DNA from: Streptomyces olindensis
Lineage (GTDB): Bacteria; Actinomycetota; Actinomycetes; Streptomycetales; Streptomycetaceae
DNA: 64,000 nt
Reading direction: 5' to 3'
NCBI GenBank assembly: GCA_000696115.1
Contig: JJOH01000019.1
Span: 496,001 to 560,000, forward strand
Positions within the stretch are counted from its first letter, which is position 1. Each line of letters begins with the position of its first letter. Below the pieces are notes generated by a model. It searched no databases. It was not told the DNA's origin and saw nothing but the letters and a program-made list of their open reading frames with translations. The position numbers were made by a program, and so were the translations under genes. Positions 17,714 to 27,134 of this stretch are shown one piece after another.

Positions 17714-19123
17714 CTACTGCGCGGGGGTCCCGGGCCCGTACGAGCGCCGTCCCCGCCGGTGGGCGATCTCGCCCAGCAGGATGTCGACCGCGAGGAACGC
17801 CGCCAGCGGGATGCCGAACAAGGGCAGGAAGTACCCGAGTACGGCGGTCACGGCCAGCAGCGGCACCAGGATCTGCGGCGGCACCTGCTGCCAGGCGCCG
17901 CGTGGAATCGGCCGGCCGAAGGCGGTGGCCCGGCCACGCTGCCACCACATGCGGTAGCCCCAGACGATCAGCAGGATCAGGCAGAGCGCGAGCAGCATCA
18001 GGGCGATCTGGTTGGCCAGGCCGAACAGGCTGCCGGTGTGCAGGTCGATGCCCCACCGGGTGAGCTTGGCGAGCACCGGGTAGTCGGCGAACCGCAGGAC
18101 GTCCGTGACCTCGCCGCTGCCCGGGTCGATCGCGACGGAGTCCTGCTTCTCGGGCCAGCTGCGCTGGACCTGCTTGACGACGTACGCCGAGTTCGCGTCG
18201 GCGGGCGGCACGATCTCCACCGGATCGCCGAGGCCCTCGGCCCGCGCCGCCGCCAGGACCTTGTCCAGGCCCACGCCGTGCGCCGCGTCCCCCGCCTGCC
18301 CGGCGGCGGAGCCGTGACCGGCGTGTTCGCCGCCCGCCGCGGCCGACACCGACGGGGTTGCCTGGCCCAGCGAGGTCCGCAGCTCGTCGATGGAGGCCCC
18401 GGCGTGGGCCGACCAGGTCAGCCCGGTCGCCGAGAGGAAGAAGAACCCGGCCGCCGCCCACACGCCGACGCCGCCGTGCAGTCCGAGCGTGCGGCGCCGC
18501 CCCTTCGTCCCCCGCACCGTGCGCAGGGCACGGCGCCGGGAGAACCACAGCACCAGCCCTCCGGCCGTGATCACCGACAGCCAGCTGGCCGCCAACTCGC
18601 TGTACAGGCGCCCCGGTTCGCCGAGGTGGAGGTCCCGGTGGAACTCGTCGATCCAGGTGCGCAGGGGCAGCGCGCCGGTCGCGCCGTACTGTTCGAGGGC
18701 GCCCCGCACCTTCGCGGTGTACGGGTCGACGAAGACGGCGAGCGTGTGGTCCTCGTCGACGCCCGGGACACCGGACACCAGCACCCTGGTCGTCGCGTCG
18801 TCCTCGGGTGAGGGGCGTACGGCCGTGACCGTGCCCTCGGGGTGGGCCTTGCGAGCGGCGGCCACCTGCTCACCGATCGGCAGCTTCCGCTCGCCGACGG
18901 GGACGGTCAGTTCGCGGTCGTAGACGATCTTCTCGGCCTGGAAGGAGGCGGCGTACAGCAGGCCGGTGACGGCGGCGACGAGGAGGAACGGCGCCACCAG
19001 CACCCCTGCGTAGAAGTGCAGGCGGAGGACGAGGGGACGCAGCGGGGCCCAGCTGTTCTTCTGCGGTGCCGGGGTGGCTGGTGGCGGGGCCTCGTCCGTG
19101 GTGGTCGAGGGAGCGGTTGTCAT
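17714..19123 (-). CDS. PepSY-associated membrane protein
   Basis: 469 residues from the ATG at 19121-19123. The PepSY-TM architecture is clear: LRLHFYAGVLVAPFLLVAAV (first helix), RTWIDEFHRDLHLGEPGRLY, a second helix (ELAASWLSVITAGGLVLWFS), LGLHGGVGVWAAAGFFFLSA, RWGIDLHTGSLFGLANQIAL, and a C-terminal helix pair. A His-rich segment (GGEHAGHGSAAGQ) lies in an outer loop. Such proteins often occur with iron or siderophore uptake or as membrane peptidase inhibitors. No such genes lie next to it. Confidence 0.87.
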   Translation of the reverse strand: MTTAPSTTTDEAPPPATPAPQKNSWAPLRPLVLRLHFYAGVLVAPFLLVAAVTGLLYAASFQAEKIVYDRELTVPVGERKLPIGEQVAAARKAHPEGTVTAVRPSPEDDATTRVLVSGVPGVDEDHTLAVFVDPYTAKVRGALEQYGATGALPLRTWIDEFHRDLHLGEPGRLYSELAASWLSVITAGGLVLWFSRRRALRTVRGTKGRRRTLGLHGGVGVWAAAGFFFLSATGLTWSAHAGASIDELRTSLGQATPSVSAAAGGEHAGHGSAAGQAGDAAHGVGLDKVLAAARAEGLGDPVEIVPPADANSAYVVKQVQRSWPEKQDSVAIDPGSGEVTDVLRFADYPVLAKLTRWGIDLHTGSLFGLANQIALMLLALCLILLIVWGYRMWWQRGRATAFGRPIPRGAWQQVPPQILVPLLAVTAVLGYFLPLFGIPLAAFLAVDILLGEIAHRRGRRSYGPGTPAQ

Positions 19124-19256
19124 CGGCGGGCTTCTCCGGGGGACGTCTTCGTGGCCGTTGCGGTGCAGTAGTCGGGGCGGAGGGGCATCCAGTTCCCGAC
19201 GGGGGTGTGTGACCTGCGCCACGCGAGGGGGGAGGGGGCCGTGTCATCCTGACGCG

Positions 19257-19901
19257 ATGGGAACTCCGAGCGATCGCGCACCCCTGTCCGAGCGGGTCGA
19301 GGAACTCCTCGCCGCCGACGGGCCGTTGACCATCGTCACGGCCGGGGACCCGGTGCTGCGGCGCGGCACCGAGCCGTACGACGGCCAGCTGGACCCCGCG
19401 CTGCTGGCCCGGTTCGTCGAGGCCCTGCGGGTCACCATGCGCGCGGCGCCGGGGGTCGGGCTGGCGGCGCCGCAGGTCGGTGTGGAGCTCAGGATCGCGG
19501 TGATCGAGGATCCGGCTCCGGTGCCGGAGGAGGTGCGGGTGGCGCGCGGGCGGGTTCCGCAGCCGTTCCGGGTGCTGATCAATCCGGCCTACGAGCCCGT
19601 CGGTGCCGCGCGGGCCGCGTTCTTCGAGGGCTGTCTGAGTGTGCCGGGGTGGCAGGCGGTGGTGGCGCGGCCCGCCGCGGTGCGGCTGACCGGGCAGGAC
19701 GAGCACGGGCGCGCGCTGGACGAGGTGTTCACGGGGTGGCCCGCGCGGATCGTGCAGCACGAGACGGACCATCTGGACGGCGTGCTGTACCTGGACCGGG
19801 CCGAGTCGCGTTCGCTCTCGTCCCACCAGGCGGTGGCGGAGCGCTGGGCGCAGCCGACGCCGCAGGAGGCGGCACGGGCCCTCGGCTTTCCCCTGCCGTG
19901 A
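19257..19901 (+). CDS. def: peptide deformylase
   Basis: 214 residues. Removes the formyl group from the N-terminal methionine of new proteins using a bound metal. All three motifs are intact: GVGLAAPQ (66-73), EGCLS (124-128, Cys126 metal ligand) and QHETDHLDG (167-175, with H168, E169 and H172 of HExxH). The N-terminal extension of about 25 residues is common in actinobacterial copies. Streptomyces often carry several deformylases. This one stands alone, upstream of an ABC-F gene. Confidence 0.93.
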   Translation: MGTPSDRAPLSERVEELLAADGPLTIVTAGDPVLRRGTEPYDGQLDPALLARFVEALRVTMRAAPGVGLAAPQVGVELRIAVIEDPAPVPEEVRVARGRVPQPFRVLINPAYEPVGAARAAFFEGCLSVPGWQAVVARPAAVRLTGQDEHGRALDEVFTGWPARIVQHETDHLDGVLYLDRAESRSLSSHQAVAERWAQPTPQEAARALGFPLP

Positions 19902-19975
19902 GGACGAGCCGTAGGGACGAGAAGAGACGAAAAAATCGGAGGCGTCCGGCGCGGTGCTTCCCTTACCGTGGCCGC

Positions 19976-19999
19976 ATGTCTACGCCCCGAATTTCCTAG
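19976..19999 (+). CDS. seven-codon upstream reading frame before the ABC-F gene
   Basis: ATG TCT ACG CCC CGA ATT TCC TAG encodes MSTPRIS. TACCGT (19964-19969) lies 6 nt before the ATG, so the transcript may begin at this codon. A GAGGAC/GTCCTC stem (20002-20007 with 20029-20034) and a T-rich TTGCTTGTT follow, then the ABC-F start at 20058. ABC-F antibiotic-resistance genes are often induced by ribosome stalling on short upstream frames. The stem here is only 6 bp, so the attenuator reading is tentative. Confidence 0.45.
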   Translation: MSTPRIS

Positions 20000-20057
20000 C
20001 CGAGGACCCGCTTTCACGCCACCCGTGTGTCCTCTTGCTTGTTCGGAGCGTTCTCTC

Positions 20058-21641
20058 ATGATCACCGTTCGTGATGTCGACGTGCGCGTGGGCGCGCGTC
20101 TGCTGCTGTCCGGCGTCTCCTTCCATGTCTCCCCCGGCGACCGCGTCGGCCTGGTGGGGCGCAACGGCGCCGGGAAGACGACCCTGCTGCACATCCTGGC
20201 GGGAGTCCTGCAGCCCGCCGCCGGCACCGTCGTCCGCACCGGCGACGTGGGCCATCTCCCGCAGGACTCGCGCGCGGCCGACCAGTCGGTCACCGTCACC
20301 GACCGGATCCTGTCCGCGCGCGGCCTGGACCGGGCCGTACGGGCGCTGCGCCGCGCGGAGGCCGCGTTGGCCGACGGGACGGAGCGCTCGATGCGCGCCT
20401 ATGTGCGCGCCGAGGCCGAGTTCCAGTCGCGCGGCGGATACGCGGCCGAGGCGGAGGCCGCCCGGGTCGCCGCCGGTCTCGGCCTGCCGACGGAGCTGAC
20501 GGACCGGCCGCTCAGCGCGCTGTCCGGCGGGCAGCGCCGTCGCGTGGAGCTGTCCCGGATCCTGTTCGCCGGGCACGGCACCCTGCTGCTGGACGAGCCG
20601 ACGAACCACCTCGACGCGGCCTCGATCGCCTGGCTGCGCGGGTTCCTGACGAACCATCAGGGCGGCTTGGTGATGATCAGCCACGACACGTCCCTGCTGG
20701 CCGCCACGGTGAACCGGGTCTTCCACCTGGACCCGGGGCGGGCGGCGCTCGACATCCACAACACCGGCTGGGACACGTACCTCGAACGGCGGGAGGCCGA
20801 CGACCGGCGGCGGACCCGCGAGCGGGCCAACGCCGAGCGCAAGGCGGCCGCCCTGCACGCCCAGGCCGACAAGATGCGGGCCCGGGTGGCGACCGCGGTG
20901 GCCGCGCGGAACATGGCGCGCCGCGCGGACCGTATGCTCGCGGACCTCGAACCGGCCCGGCGCGCCGAGAAGACCGCCAGGATCCGGCTGCCCGAGCCTG
21001 CGCCCTGCGGCCGGATCCCGCTCGGCGCGGTGAGCCTGACCAGGTCGTACGGCGGGCGGCGGGTGCTGCGCGGCGTCGATCTCGCCGTCGACCGGGGCAG
21101 CCGGCTGGTGGTGCTCGGGCCGAACGGCGCCGGGAAGACGACCCTGTTGCGGATCCTCGCCGGCCAGGACGCACCCGACGGTGGCCGGGTGGTCCACGGG
21201 CACGGGCTGCGCCTCGGCTACTTCGCCCAGGAACACGACACCCTGGACCCGGAGTCGACGGTCCGCGGGCACCTGGCGGGTGCCGCCCCGCACCTCACCG
21301 ACGGCGAGGTCCGCCGGGTCCTCGGCTCCTTCCTGTTCACCGGGGACGACGCCGGCAAGCGCGTCGGTGTCCTCTCCGGCGGTGAGAAGACGCGTCTGGC
21401 CCTGGCGGGTCTGGTGCACTCGGGCGCGAACGTCCTGCTCCTGGACGAGCCCACCAACAACCTGGACCCGGCCTCCCGCGCCGAGGTCCTGGCCGCGGTG
21501 GGCACCTATCCGGGTGCGATCGTCATGGTCACGCACGACGAGGGCGCAGTCCGGGCGCTGCGCCCGGACCGCGTCCTGCTGCTGCCGGACGCGGACGAGG
21601 ACCTGTGGGACGAGGAGTACCTGGAGCTGGTGTCCTCCTGA
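20058..21641 (+). CDS. ABC-F family ATPase (ribosome-protection type)
   Basis: 527 residues from the ATG at 20058, with two fused nucleotide-binding domains and no membrane segments. Domain 1: GLVGRNGAGKTTLL, LSGGQRRRVELSRIL, LLLDEPTNHLD. Domain 2: VVLGPNGAGKTTLLRILAG, LSGGEKTRLALAGL, LLLDEPTNNLD. The linker between them is charged (RREADDRRRTRERANAERKA). ABC-F proteins act on the ribosome, clearing antibiotics from the peptidyl-transferase centre or tuning translation. Its stop is 1 nt from the convergent stop of the next gene. Confidence 0.9.
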   Translation: MITVRDVDVRVGARLLLSGVSFHVSPGDRVGLVGRNGAGKTTLLHILAGVLQPAAGTVVRTGDVGHLPQDSRAADQSVTVTDRILSARGLDRAVRALRRAEAALADGTERSMRAYVRAEAEFQSRGGYAAEAEAARVAAGLGLPTELTDRPLSALSGGQRRRVELSRILFAGHGTLLLDEPTNHLDAASIAWLRGFLTNHQGGLVMISHDTSLLAATVNRVFHLDPGRAALDIHNTGWDTYLERREADDRRRTRERANAERKAAALHAQADKMRARVATAVAARNMARRADRMLADLEPARRAEKTARIRLPEPAPCGRIPLGAVSLTRSYGGRRVLRGVDLAVDRGSRLVVLGPNGAGKTTLLRILAGQDAPDGGRVVHGHGLRLGYFAQEHDTLDPESTVRGHLAGAAPHLTDGEVRRVLGSFLFTGDDAGKRVGVLSGGEKTRLALAGLVHSGANVLLLDEPTNNLDPASRAEVLAAVGTYPGAIVMVTHDEGAVRALRPDRVLLLPDADEDLWDEEYLELVSS

Positions 21642-21642
21642 C

Positions 21643-23073
21643 TCAGCTGTCCCGGTAGGACTCCAGCAGCCGCAGCCACACCTCGCTGATCGTCGGGTAG
21701 GAGGGGACGGCGTGCCACAGGCGGCTGACCGGGACCTGCCCGGCGACGGCGATCGTCGCGGAGTGGATGAGCTCGCCGACGCCGGGGCCGACGAGGGTCA
21801 CGCCGCGCAGGATCTCGTCCTCGACGTCGACGACCATGCGGGCGCGGCCCTTGTAGCCGTCGGCGTACAGGCCGGCGCCCGCGACGGAGGACAGGTCGAC
21901 GTCGACGGCCTTGACCCGGTGGCCTGCCTGCTCGGCCTCGGCGAGGGACAGGCCGACGGCCGCCGCCTCCGGGTCGGTGAAGACGACCTGGGGGACGGCG
22001 GCGTGGTCGGCGGTCGCCGCGTGGGCGCCCCACGGCTGGGCGAGGAGGGTCTCCCCGGTCGCCCGCGCGGCGATGGCGGCGCCCGCGATGCGGGCCTGGT
22101 ACTTGCCCTGGTGGGTGAGCAGGGCGCGCTGGTTGACGTCGCCGACCGCGTAGAGCCAGTCGTGGCCGGTGACGCGGAGGCTGTCGTCGACGTCGAGCCA
22201 GGAGCCGGGTTCCAGGCCGATGGTCTCCAGGCCGATGTCGTCGGTGCGCGCGGCGCGGCCGGTGGCGAAGAGGATCTCGTCGGCCTCGACGCGGTCGCCC
22301 TTGTCGGTGACGGCGACGACGGTGCCGTTCTCGCGGGTCACCGACTCCACCGACGTGCCGGTCCGGACGTCCGCGCCCGCCTCGGTGAGGGCCTCGGCGA
22401 CCAGTTCCCCGGCGAAGGGCTCCATCCGGGCGAGCAGGCCCTTGCCGCGGACGAGCAGGGTGACCTTCGAGCCGAGGGCCTGCCAGACGGTGGCCATCTC
22501 GGTGGCGACCACGCCCCCGCCGACGACGATCAGCCGGCCGGGCACGGTCTTGGCGCTGGTGGCCTCCCGGCTGGTCCAGGGGCGGATCTCGTCCAGTCCG
22601 GGCAGCCCGGGCAGGGCGGCGCGGCTGCCGGTGCAGACGGCGACGGCGTGCCGGGCGGTCAGGACCGTCTCGCCTCCGTCGGGGCCGGTGACCGTCACCG
22701 TGCGGGGTCCGGTGAGCCGCCCGTGGCCGCGGTGGAGGTCGGCGCCGATGGAGTCGAGCCAGCCGACCTGGCCGTCGTCCTTCCAGTGGGAGGTGTAGTA
22801 GTCGCGGTGGGCGAGGACCGCGGCGGCGTCGAGGGGGCCCTGCACCGACTGGCTCAGGCCCGGCACGCGGCGGGCGTCCGCGCGGGCGATGACCGGCCGC
22901 AGCAGGGCCTTGCTGGGCATGCACGCCCAGTAGGAACACTCGCCGCCGACGAGCTCGTTCTCCACGACCGCGGTGGTCAGTCCGGCGGCGCGGGTGCGGT
23001 CGGCGACGTTCTCCCCCACGGGCCCGGCCCCGAGCACCACGACGTCGTACGTGTTGGTTTCCGTTTCCGTCAT
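21643..23073 (-). CDS. pyridine-nucleotide disulfide oxidoreductase
   Basis: 476 residues. FAD motif VVVLGAGPVGENVADR at the N-terminus. The redox-active pair is C46 and C51 in GGECSYWACMPSKA (CxxxxC), the NAD(P) motif is IVVGGGVVATEMATVW, the second FAD contact is GHDWLYAVGDVN, and a C-terminal dimerisation domain follows (VFTDPEAAAVGLS). The architecture is that of lipoamide dehydrogenase, mercuric and mycothione reductases, but the usual C-terminal catalytic His-x4-Glu motif is not clear (HSATIAVAG), so the substrate is uncertain. Divergent from thioredoxin. Confidence 0.87.
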   Translation of the reverse strand: MTETETNTYDVVVLGAGPVGENVADRTRAAGLTTAVVENELVGGECSYWACMPSKALLRPVIARADARRVPGLSQSVQGPLDAAAVLAHRDYYTSHWKDDGQVGWLDSIGADLHRGHGRLTGPRTVTVTGPDGGETVLTARHAVAVCTGSRAALPGLPGLDEIRPWTSREATSAKTVPGRLIVVGGGVVATEMATVWQALGSKVTLLVRGKGLLARMEPFAGELVAEALTEAGADVRTGTSVESVTRENGTVVAVTDKGDRVEADEILFATGRAARTDDIGLETIGLEPGSWLDVDDSLRVTGHDWLYAVGDVNQRALLTHQGKYQARIAGAAIAARATGETLLAQPWGAHAATADHAAVPQVVFTDPEAAAVGLSLAEAEQAGHRVKAVDVDLSSVAGAGLYADGYKGRARMVVDVEDEILRGVTLVGPGVGELIHSATIAVAGQVPVSRLWHAVPSYPTISEVWLRLLESYRDS

Positions 23074-23192
23074 GGGGTCAGTCTGGTGGGTGGTGTGCGC
23101 ACTGGCCACATGGGTAGGGGCGCGGAATACGTGTCCGGTCGGCCGTGTTGTGCCGACGGCTTGACCCCACACCAGGAAGAGGGATTTACGCC

Positions 23193-23582
23193 ATGAGCAG
23201 CACCGTGGAGCTCACCAAGGAGAACTTCGACCAGACGGTCACGGACAACGAGTTCGTCCTGATCGACTTCTGGGCGTCCTGGTGCGGGCCGTGCAAGCAG
23301 TTCGCCCCGGTGTACGAGAAGGCGGCGGAGGAGAACCCGGACCTGGTGTTCGGCAAGGTGGACACCGAGGCGCAGCCTGAGCTGGCCGCGGCCTTCGGTA
23401 TCCAGTCGATCCCGACGCTGATGATCGTCCGTGACCAGGTCGCCGTGTTCGCGCAGCCGGGCGCCCTGCCCGAGGCCGCGCTGACGGACGTCATCGGACA
23501 GGCCCGGAACCTGGACATGGACGAGGTCCGCAAGGCGATCGCCGAGCAGCAGTCCCAGCAGGCCCAGCAGCAGGGCCAGTGA
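23193..23582 (+). CDS. trxA: thioredoxin
   Basis: 129 residues. Cytosolic dithiol-disulfide oxidoreductase with the WCGPC active site at residues 30-34, cis-Pro region SIPTLMIV and FWASW before the active site. ATG at 23193 with GGAAGAGG upstream. The C-terminus has a Gln-rich extension (EQQSQQAQQQGQ) beyond the normal fold. It lies next to a divergent flavoprotein disulfide reductase, but no canonical thioredoxin reductase is adjacent. Confidence 0.93.
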   Translation: MSSTVELTKENFDQTVTDNEFVLIDFWASWCGPCKQFAPVYEKAAEENPDLVFGKVDTEAQPELAAAFGIQSIPTLMIVRDQVAVFAQPGALPEAALTDVIGQARNLDMDEVRKAIAEQQSQQAQQQGQ

Positions 23583-23589
23583 CGGACCC

Positions 23590-23614
23590 GGGGGCGGGTG
23601 ACACGCCCGCCCCC
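23590..23614. terminator. bidirectional terminator hairpin
   Basis: A perfect 9-bp stem (GGGGGCGGG with CCCGCCCCC) around a 7-nt loop, between the convergent thioredoxin and aldehyde dehydrogenase genes. Confidence 0.75.
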
Positions 23615-23625
23615 GAGGCGAGCCC

Positions 23626-25062
23626 CTAGTAGGGGTAGGGAGCGACGTCCCCGCGCACCGTCGTCCAGCGCAGTTCGGTGAAGGCCTCCAGGTTGGCCTC
23701 GCCGCCGAAGCGGGCGCCGGTGCCGGAGGCGGCGACTCCGCCGAAGGGCGCCACGGCCTCGTCGTTCACCGTCTGGTCGTTGATGTGGACGATGCCGGTC
23801 GGGATGCGCTCGGCGAGGTCGAGGCCCCGGGCCGTATCGCTGGTGACGATGCCCAGGGAGAGGCCGTACGGGCTCTGCGCGGCCAGCGCCGCCGCCTCGT
23901 CGGCGGTGGTGAAGGGCCGGACGGGCGCCACGGGGCCGAAGACCTCCTCGGCGTAGGCCGGGGTGTGGTCGCCGACGTCGGCGAGGACCGTCGGCCGGTA
24001 GAACAGCCGGTCGTGGGTGCCGCCCGCGGCGAGCTTGGCGCCCGCGGCCCTGCTGGACTCGACCAGGCCGCTGATCTTGGCGAGCTGGCCGGAGTCGATG
24101 ATGGGGCCCAGGTGGACCTGGTCGCGGTACGGGTCGCCGACGGCGAGCGAGTCGGCCTTCGCGGCCAGCCGTGCGACGTACTCGTCGTAGAGGGACGCGT
24201 GCACCAGGTGGCGTCCGGTCGTCATGCAGATCTGGCCCTGGTGGAAGAACGAGCCCCAGGCGGCGGTGGAGATCACCGCGTCGAGGTCGGCGTCCTCCAG
24301 GACGATCATGGCCGAGTTGCCGCCCAGCTCCAGGTGCGCCCGCTTGAGGTGACGGCCGGCCGCCTCTCCGACCGCCCGTCCGGCGGCGGTGGAGCCGGTG
24401 AAGGAGATGACCGGCACGCGCGGGTCGGCGACCAGGGCCTGACCGGCGTCCGGGCCGCCGGGGAGGACGTGCAGCAGGTCCTGCGGCAGGCCGGCGGCGG
24501 CGAAGACCGCGGCGAGGGACAGCCCTCCGCAGACGGCCGTGCGCGGGTCCGGCTTTAGCAGCACCGCGTTGCCCAGCGCCAGGGCGGGCGCGACGGAGCG
24601 GATGGACAGGATCAGCGGGGCGTTGAACGGGGAGATCACACCCACCACGCCGACCGGGACGCGGCGCGTGTACGACAGGCGCGGGGCCTCGCTGGGCAGG
24701 ACCTGGCCGGCCGGGCGGGAGGCGAGCGCGGCGGCCTCGTAGCACTCCTGGGCGGCGACGTGCAGCTCGAAGTCGGCCTTGCCGGGGACCGAGCCGGATT
24801 CGCGGACGAGCCACGCGCGCAGTTCGTCGGCGTGCTCGGTGAACAGGTCGCCCGCCTTGCGGAGCACGGCGGCGCGGGCGAAGTGCGGGGCGCGGGCCCA
24901 GGCGCGCTGGGCGGCCGCGGCCCGCCCGGCGGCGGCCCCCACGTCCTCGGGGGTGGCGAGGGTGAGGGCGGCGAGGGCTTGGCCGGTGGCGGGCTCGGTG
25001 ACGCTGTACCCGGGGCCCGCGAGGGGGTGGGGCTGCCAGGTCCTGGTGTCGAGCAACGGCAT
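23626..25062 (-). CDS. benzaldehyde/vanillin-type aldehyde dehydrogenase
   Basis: 478 residues. NAD(P)-dependent oxidation of an aldehyde to an acid. Catalytic Cys279 in HQGQICMTTGR, general base Glu245 in LELGGNSA, and Asn147 in SPFNAP of the active site are all present. The QGQICM context and FGGVAASGTGARFGGEA near the end match the benzaldehyde/vanillin dehydrogenase branch. Located between thioredoxin and a LacI regulator that may control it. No aromatic-degradation genes are adjacent, so the substrate is open. Confidence 0.87.
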   Translation of the reverse strand: MPLLDTRTWQPHPLAGPGYSVTEPATGQALAALTLATPEDVGAAAGRAAAAQRAWARAPHFARAAVLRKAGDLFTEHADELRAWLVRESGSVPGKADFELHVAAQECYEAAALASRPAGQVLPSEAPRLSYTRRVPVGVVGVISPFNAPLILSIRSVAPALALGNAVLLKPDPRTAVCGGLSLAAVFAAAGLPQDLLHVLPGGPDAGQALVADPRVPVISFTGSTAAGRAVGEAAGRHLKRAHLELGGNSAMIVLEDADLDAVISTAAWGSFFHQGQICMTTGRHLVHASLYDEYVARLAAKADSLAVGDPYRDQVHLGPIIDSGQLAKISGLVESSRAAGAKLAAGGTHDRLFYRPTVLADVGDHTPAYAEEVFGPVAPVRPFTTADEAAALAAQSPYGLSLGIVTSDTARGLDLAERIPTGIVHINDQTVNDEAVAPFGGVAASGTGARFGGEANLEAFTELRWTTVRGDVAPYPY

Positions 25063-25303
25063 GACGGCTCTCCGATCGATCGGTCACCGGCTGACGGGTG
25101 GGCGGAAGTCCCGTGCGTGCGCGGCCGGTTCGGCGGTCACATGGCGGGACGCGCGGAGCGGGCGCGGCCGTGCGTGCCGCGGCCCGCCTGCGAACGCGCC
25201 CCCATTTTGTTGAGCATGCAACATCCTAGCCGTGTGGCGCGAGGGGCGGGGCGAACCGTCCCCCGCTTGTCGACCGTACGCACGGGAGCGGTCCGCCCGC
25301 ACG

Positions 25304-26341
25304 TCAGCTCGACTCGCGGTGCACCACTGTCGCGCCCAGCACCTTGTGCGTCTCGGGTGCGGTGCCGGGCTTGCGCACCGCGCGGTCGACGAGTTCGGCC
25401 AGTTCCCGCCCCGAGGGCAGTTCCAGGCGGACCGTGGTCAGCCGGGGCCGCAGCAGCCGGCCGAGCATCAGGTCGTCCGCGCCGATCACGGCCGTCTCCT
25501 CGGGGATGCGGACGCCCTCGTCCTGCAGGGCCCGCATCAGCAGCATCGCGTACTCGTCGTTGTAGGTGAACACGGCGTCCAGGCCGAGGGTCCGCCAGCG
25601 GGCGGCGAGGGAGGCCGCGGCCTCCTCCTCGTTGGCCAGGGGCAGTTCGGTCACGGTGGCGTCCGTGCCCCGCAGGGCCTGGCGCACACCGTCGAGGCGG
25701 GGCGCGGAGAACGCCTCCAGGCCGGGCTCCTGGGGGATGACGACGCCGATCCGGCGTCGGCCGCGGTCGTAGAGGTGGGAGCCCGCGCTGTGGCCGACGA
25801 CGTCGTGGTCCATGAGCAGGGCGTGCGCGCCCTCGATGGTCTCGGGGCCGAGGGTGACGACGGCCCGGGCACCGGAGCGTTTGAGCACCGCCACCCCGCG
25901 CGGACCGAGTCCGGAGCCGGGCACGAGCACGGCGACGGGCCGCAACTCGGCCCAGGCGCGGGCGGCTTCGTCGCCGTGCGGGCCGCCGGTGCCGTACTGC
26001 ACGACCGTGTAGTCCAGGATGCCGAGCGCGCCCTGGAGGTCGGCGAGGAACCGGCTGTAGAGCGGGCCGACGGGGAAGGTGGGCGCCGGGATCAGGACCA
26101 TCCTGCTGTGCCCGGCGCGCAGGCTGCGGGCCGCCGCGTGCGGCACGTAGCCGAGTTCCTTGGCGGCCTCGTGGACCCGGCGGCGGGTGGGTTCGCTGAT
26201 CCGTACGGCGCTGGTGTTGTTCAGGACGTAGGAGACGGTCGCGCGCGAGACGCCGGCCAGGCGGGCCACATCGGCGCTCGTGGGGACGGAGCGCGACGGC
26301 GCGGGGGACGGGAGCGCGGGCGTTTTCGGTATCTGCACCAT
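25304..26341 (-). CDS. LacI-family transcriptional regulator
   Basis: 345 residues from the ATG at 26339-26341; alternative starts lie at 26353 and 26416. The start beginning MVQIPKTPALPS was chosen because Streptomyces relatives begin this way. DNA-binding HTH: TSADVARLAGVSRATVSYVL, then NNTSAVRISEPTRRRVHEAA. A periplasmic-binding-like effector domain follows (AHSRMVL-like strand, VVIPQEPG, TYNDEYAMLLMRALQ, VIGADDLMLGRLLRPRLTTV). Its ligand cannot be told. It is on the same strand as, and upstream of, the aldehyde dehydrogenase with a 241-nt gap. Confidence 0.88.
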   Translation of the reverse strand: MVQIPKTPALPSPAPSRSVPTSADVARLAGVSRATVSYVLNNTSAVRISEPTRRRVHEAAKELGYVPHAAARSLRAGHSRMVLIPAPTFPVGPLYSRFLADLQGALGILDYTVVQYGTGGPHGDEAARAWAELRPVAVLVPGSGLGPRGVAVLKRSGARAVVTLGPETIEGAHALLMDHDVVGHSAGSHLYDRGRRRIGVVIPQEPGLEAFSAPRLDGVRQALRGTDATVTELPLANEEEAAASLAARWRTLGLDAVFTYNDEYAMLLMRALQDEGVRIPEETAVIGADDLMLGRLLRPRLTTVRLELPSGRELAELVDRAVRKPGTAPETHKVLGATVVHRESS

Positions 26342-26434
26342 GACAGACGGCATCTTGGCAGAAGCCCCAATGCGCCCTTCCGGCGGGGGAGTTGTGACGA
26401 ACCCGTGAGCGTTCACGACGAGCGGCGGGCGCGC

Positions 26435-27103
26435 TCAGCAGGCCGGACGCGCCCCCGTCACCCGGTCGACCAGGTCGATCCAGGCGACCTCCAGACGGGA
26501 CAGGGGGATCCCGCACTGCCTGGTCAGGTGGTGGACCAGGGCCGGATCGAGCTGTCCCATCAGGGTGTGGGCGAGGAGTTCGCAGTCCGCGCCGGGGACC
26601 GCCTGCCGCAGGAGCATCTCGACGTGGTGCCGCAGCACGCGGCGGGCCGGGTTGACGAAGCGGCGGTTGGCGCTCGGCTCGGCCGCCAGCTGCAGCTCCA
26701 GTTCGTCGGACGACCGGCGCAGCAGCGCGCAGCCGAACGCCCGCAGCCGCTCCACGGGCGGCGCTCCGGGGCCGAGCGGCGGCGGGCCGCCGAGGAACGC
26801 GGCCTGGAACTTCTTCTCGGAGTGGTCGAGCAGCGCCGTCAGCAGGCCGGTGCGGTCGCCGAAACGGCGGAAGACGGTGCCCTTGCCGACGCGGGCCGCG
26901 GCGGCCACCGCCTCCATCGTGACGGCCTCCGCGCCGCGCTCCGCCACCAGCCGCGCCGCGGCCTCCAGCAGCCGGGCCCGGTTGCGCGCGGCATCGGCGC
27001 GCAGGCAGGGCTCGTCGGCCTCCAGGGCGGTGCCGAGCTGGAGCAGCTCCGGGTGGTCGACGGGCTCCTGGGGCGTCGGGATGGGCGGCGGGGCGGCGGA
27101 CAT
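26435..27103 (-). CDS. TetR-family transcriptional regulator of the divergent FMN reductase
   Basis: 222 residues from the ATG at 27101-27103; upstream starts at 27121 (ATG) and 27130 (TTG) are possible. N-terminal HTH: NRARLLEAAARLVAERGAEA, VTMEAVAAAARVGKGTVFRR FGDR. The ligand domain is all-helical, as usual. Two near-identical palindromes lie in the 133-nt divergent region before the FMN reductase gene, so it most likely represses both genes. The inducer is unknown, possibly a quinone or other redox-active compound given the target. Confidence 0.88.
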   Translation of the reverse strand: MSAAPPPIPTPQEPVDHPELLQLGTALEADEPCLRADAARNRARLLEAAARLVAERGAEAVTMEAVAAAARVGKGTVFRRFGDRTGLLTALLDHSEKKFQAAFLGGPPPLGPGAPPVERLRAFGCALLRRSSDELELQLAAEPSANRRFVNPARRVLRHHVEMLLRQAVPGADCELLAHTLMGQLDPALVHHLTRQCGIPLSRLEVAWIDLVDRVTGARPAC

Positions 27104-27134
27104 GAAGCCAGCGTAAAGCATCGGGAACAAAACT

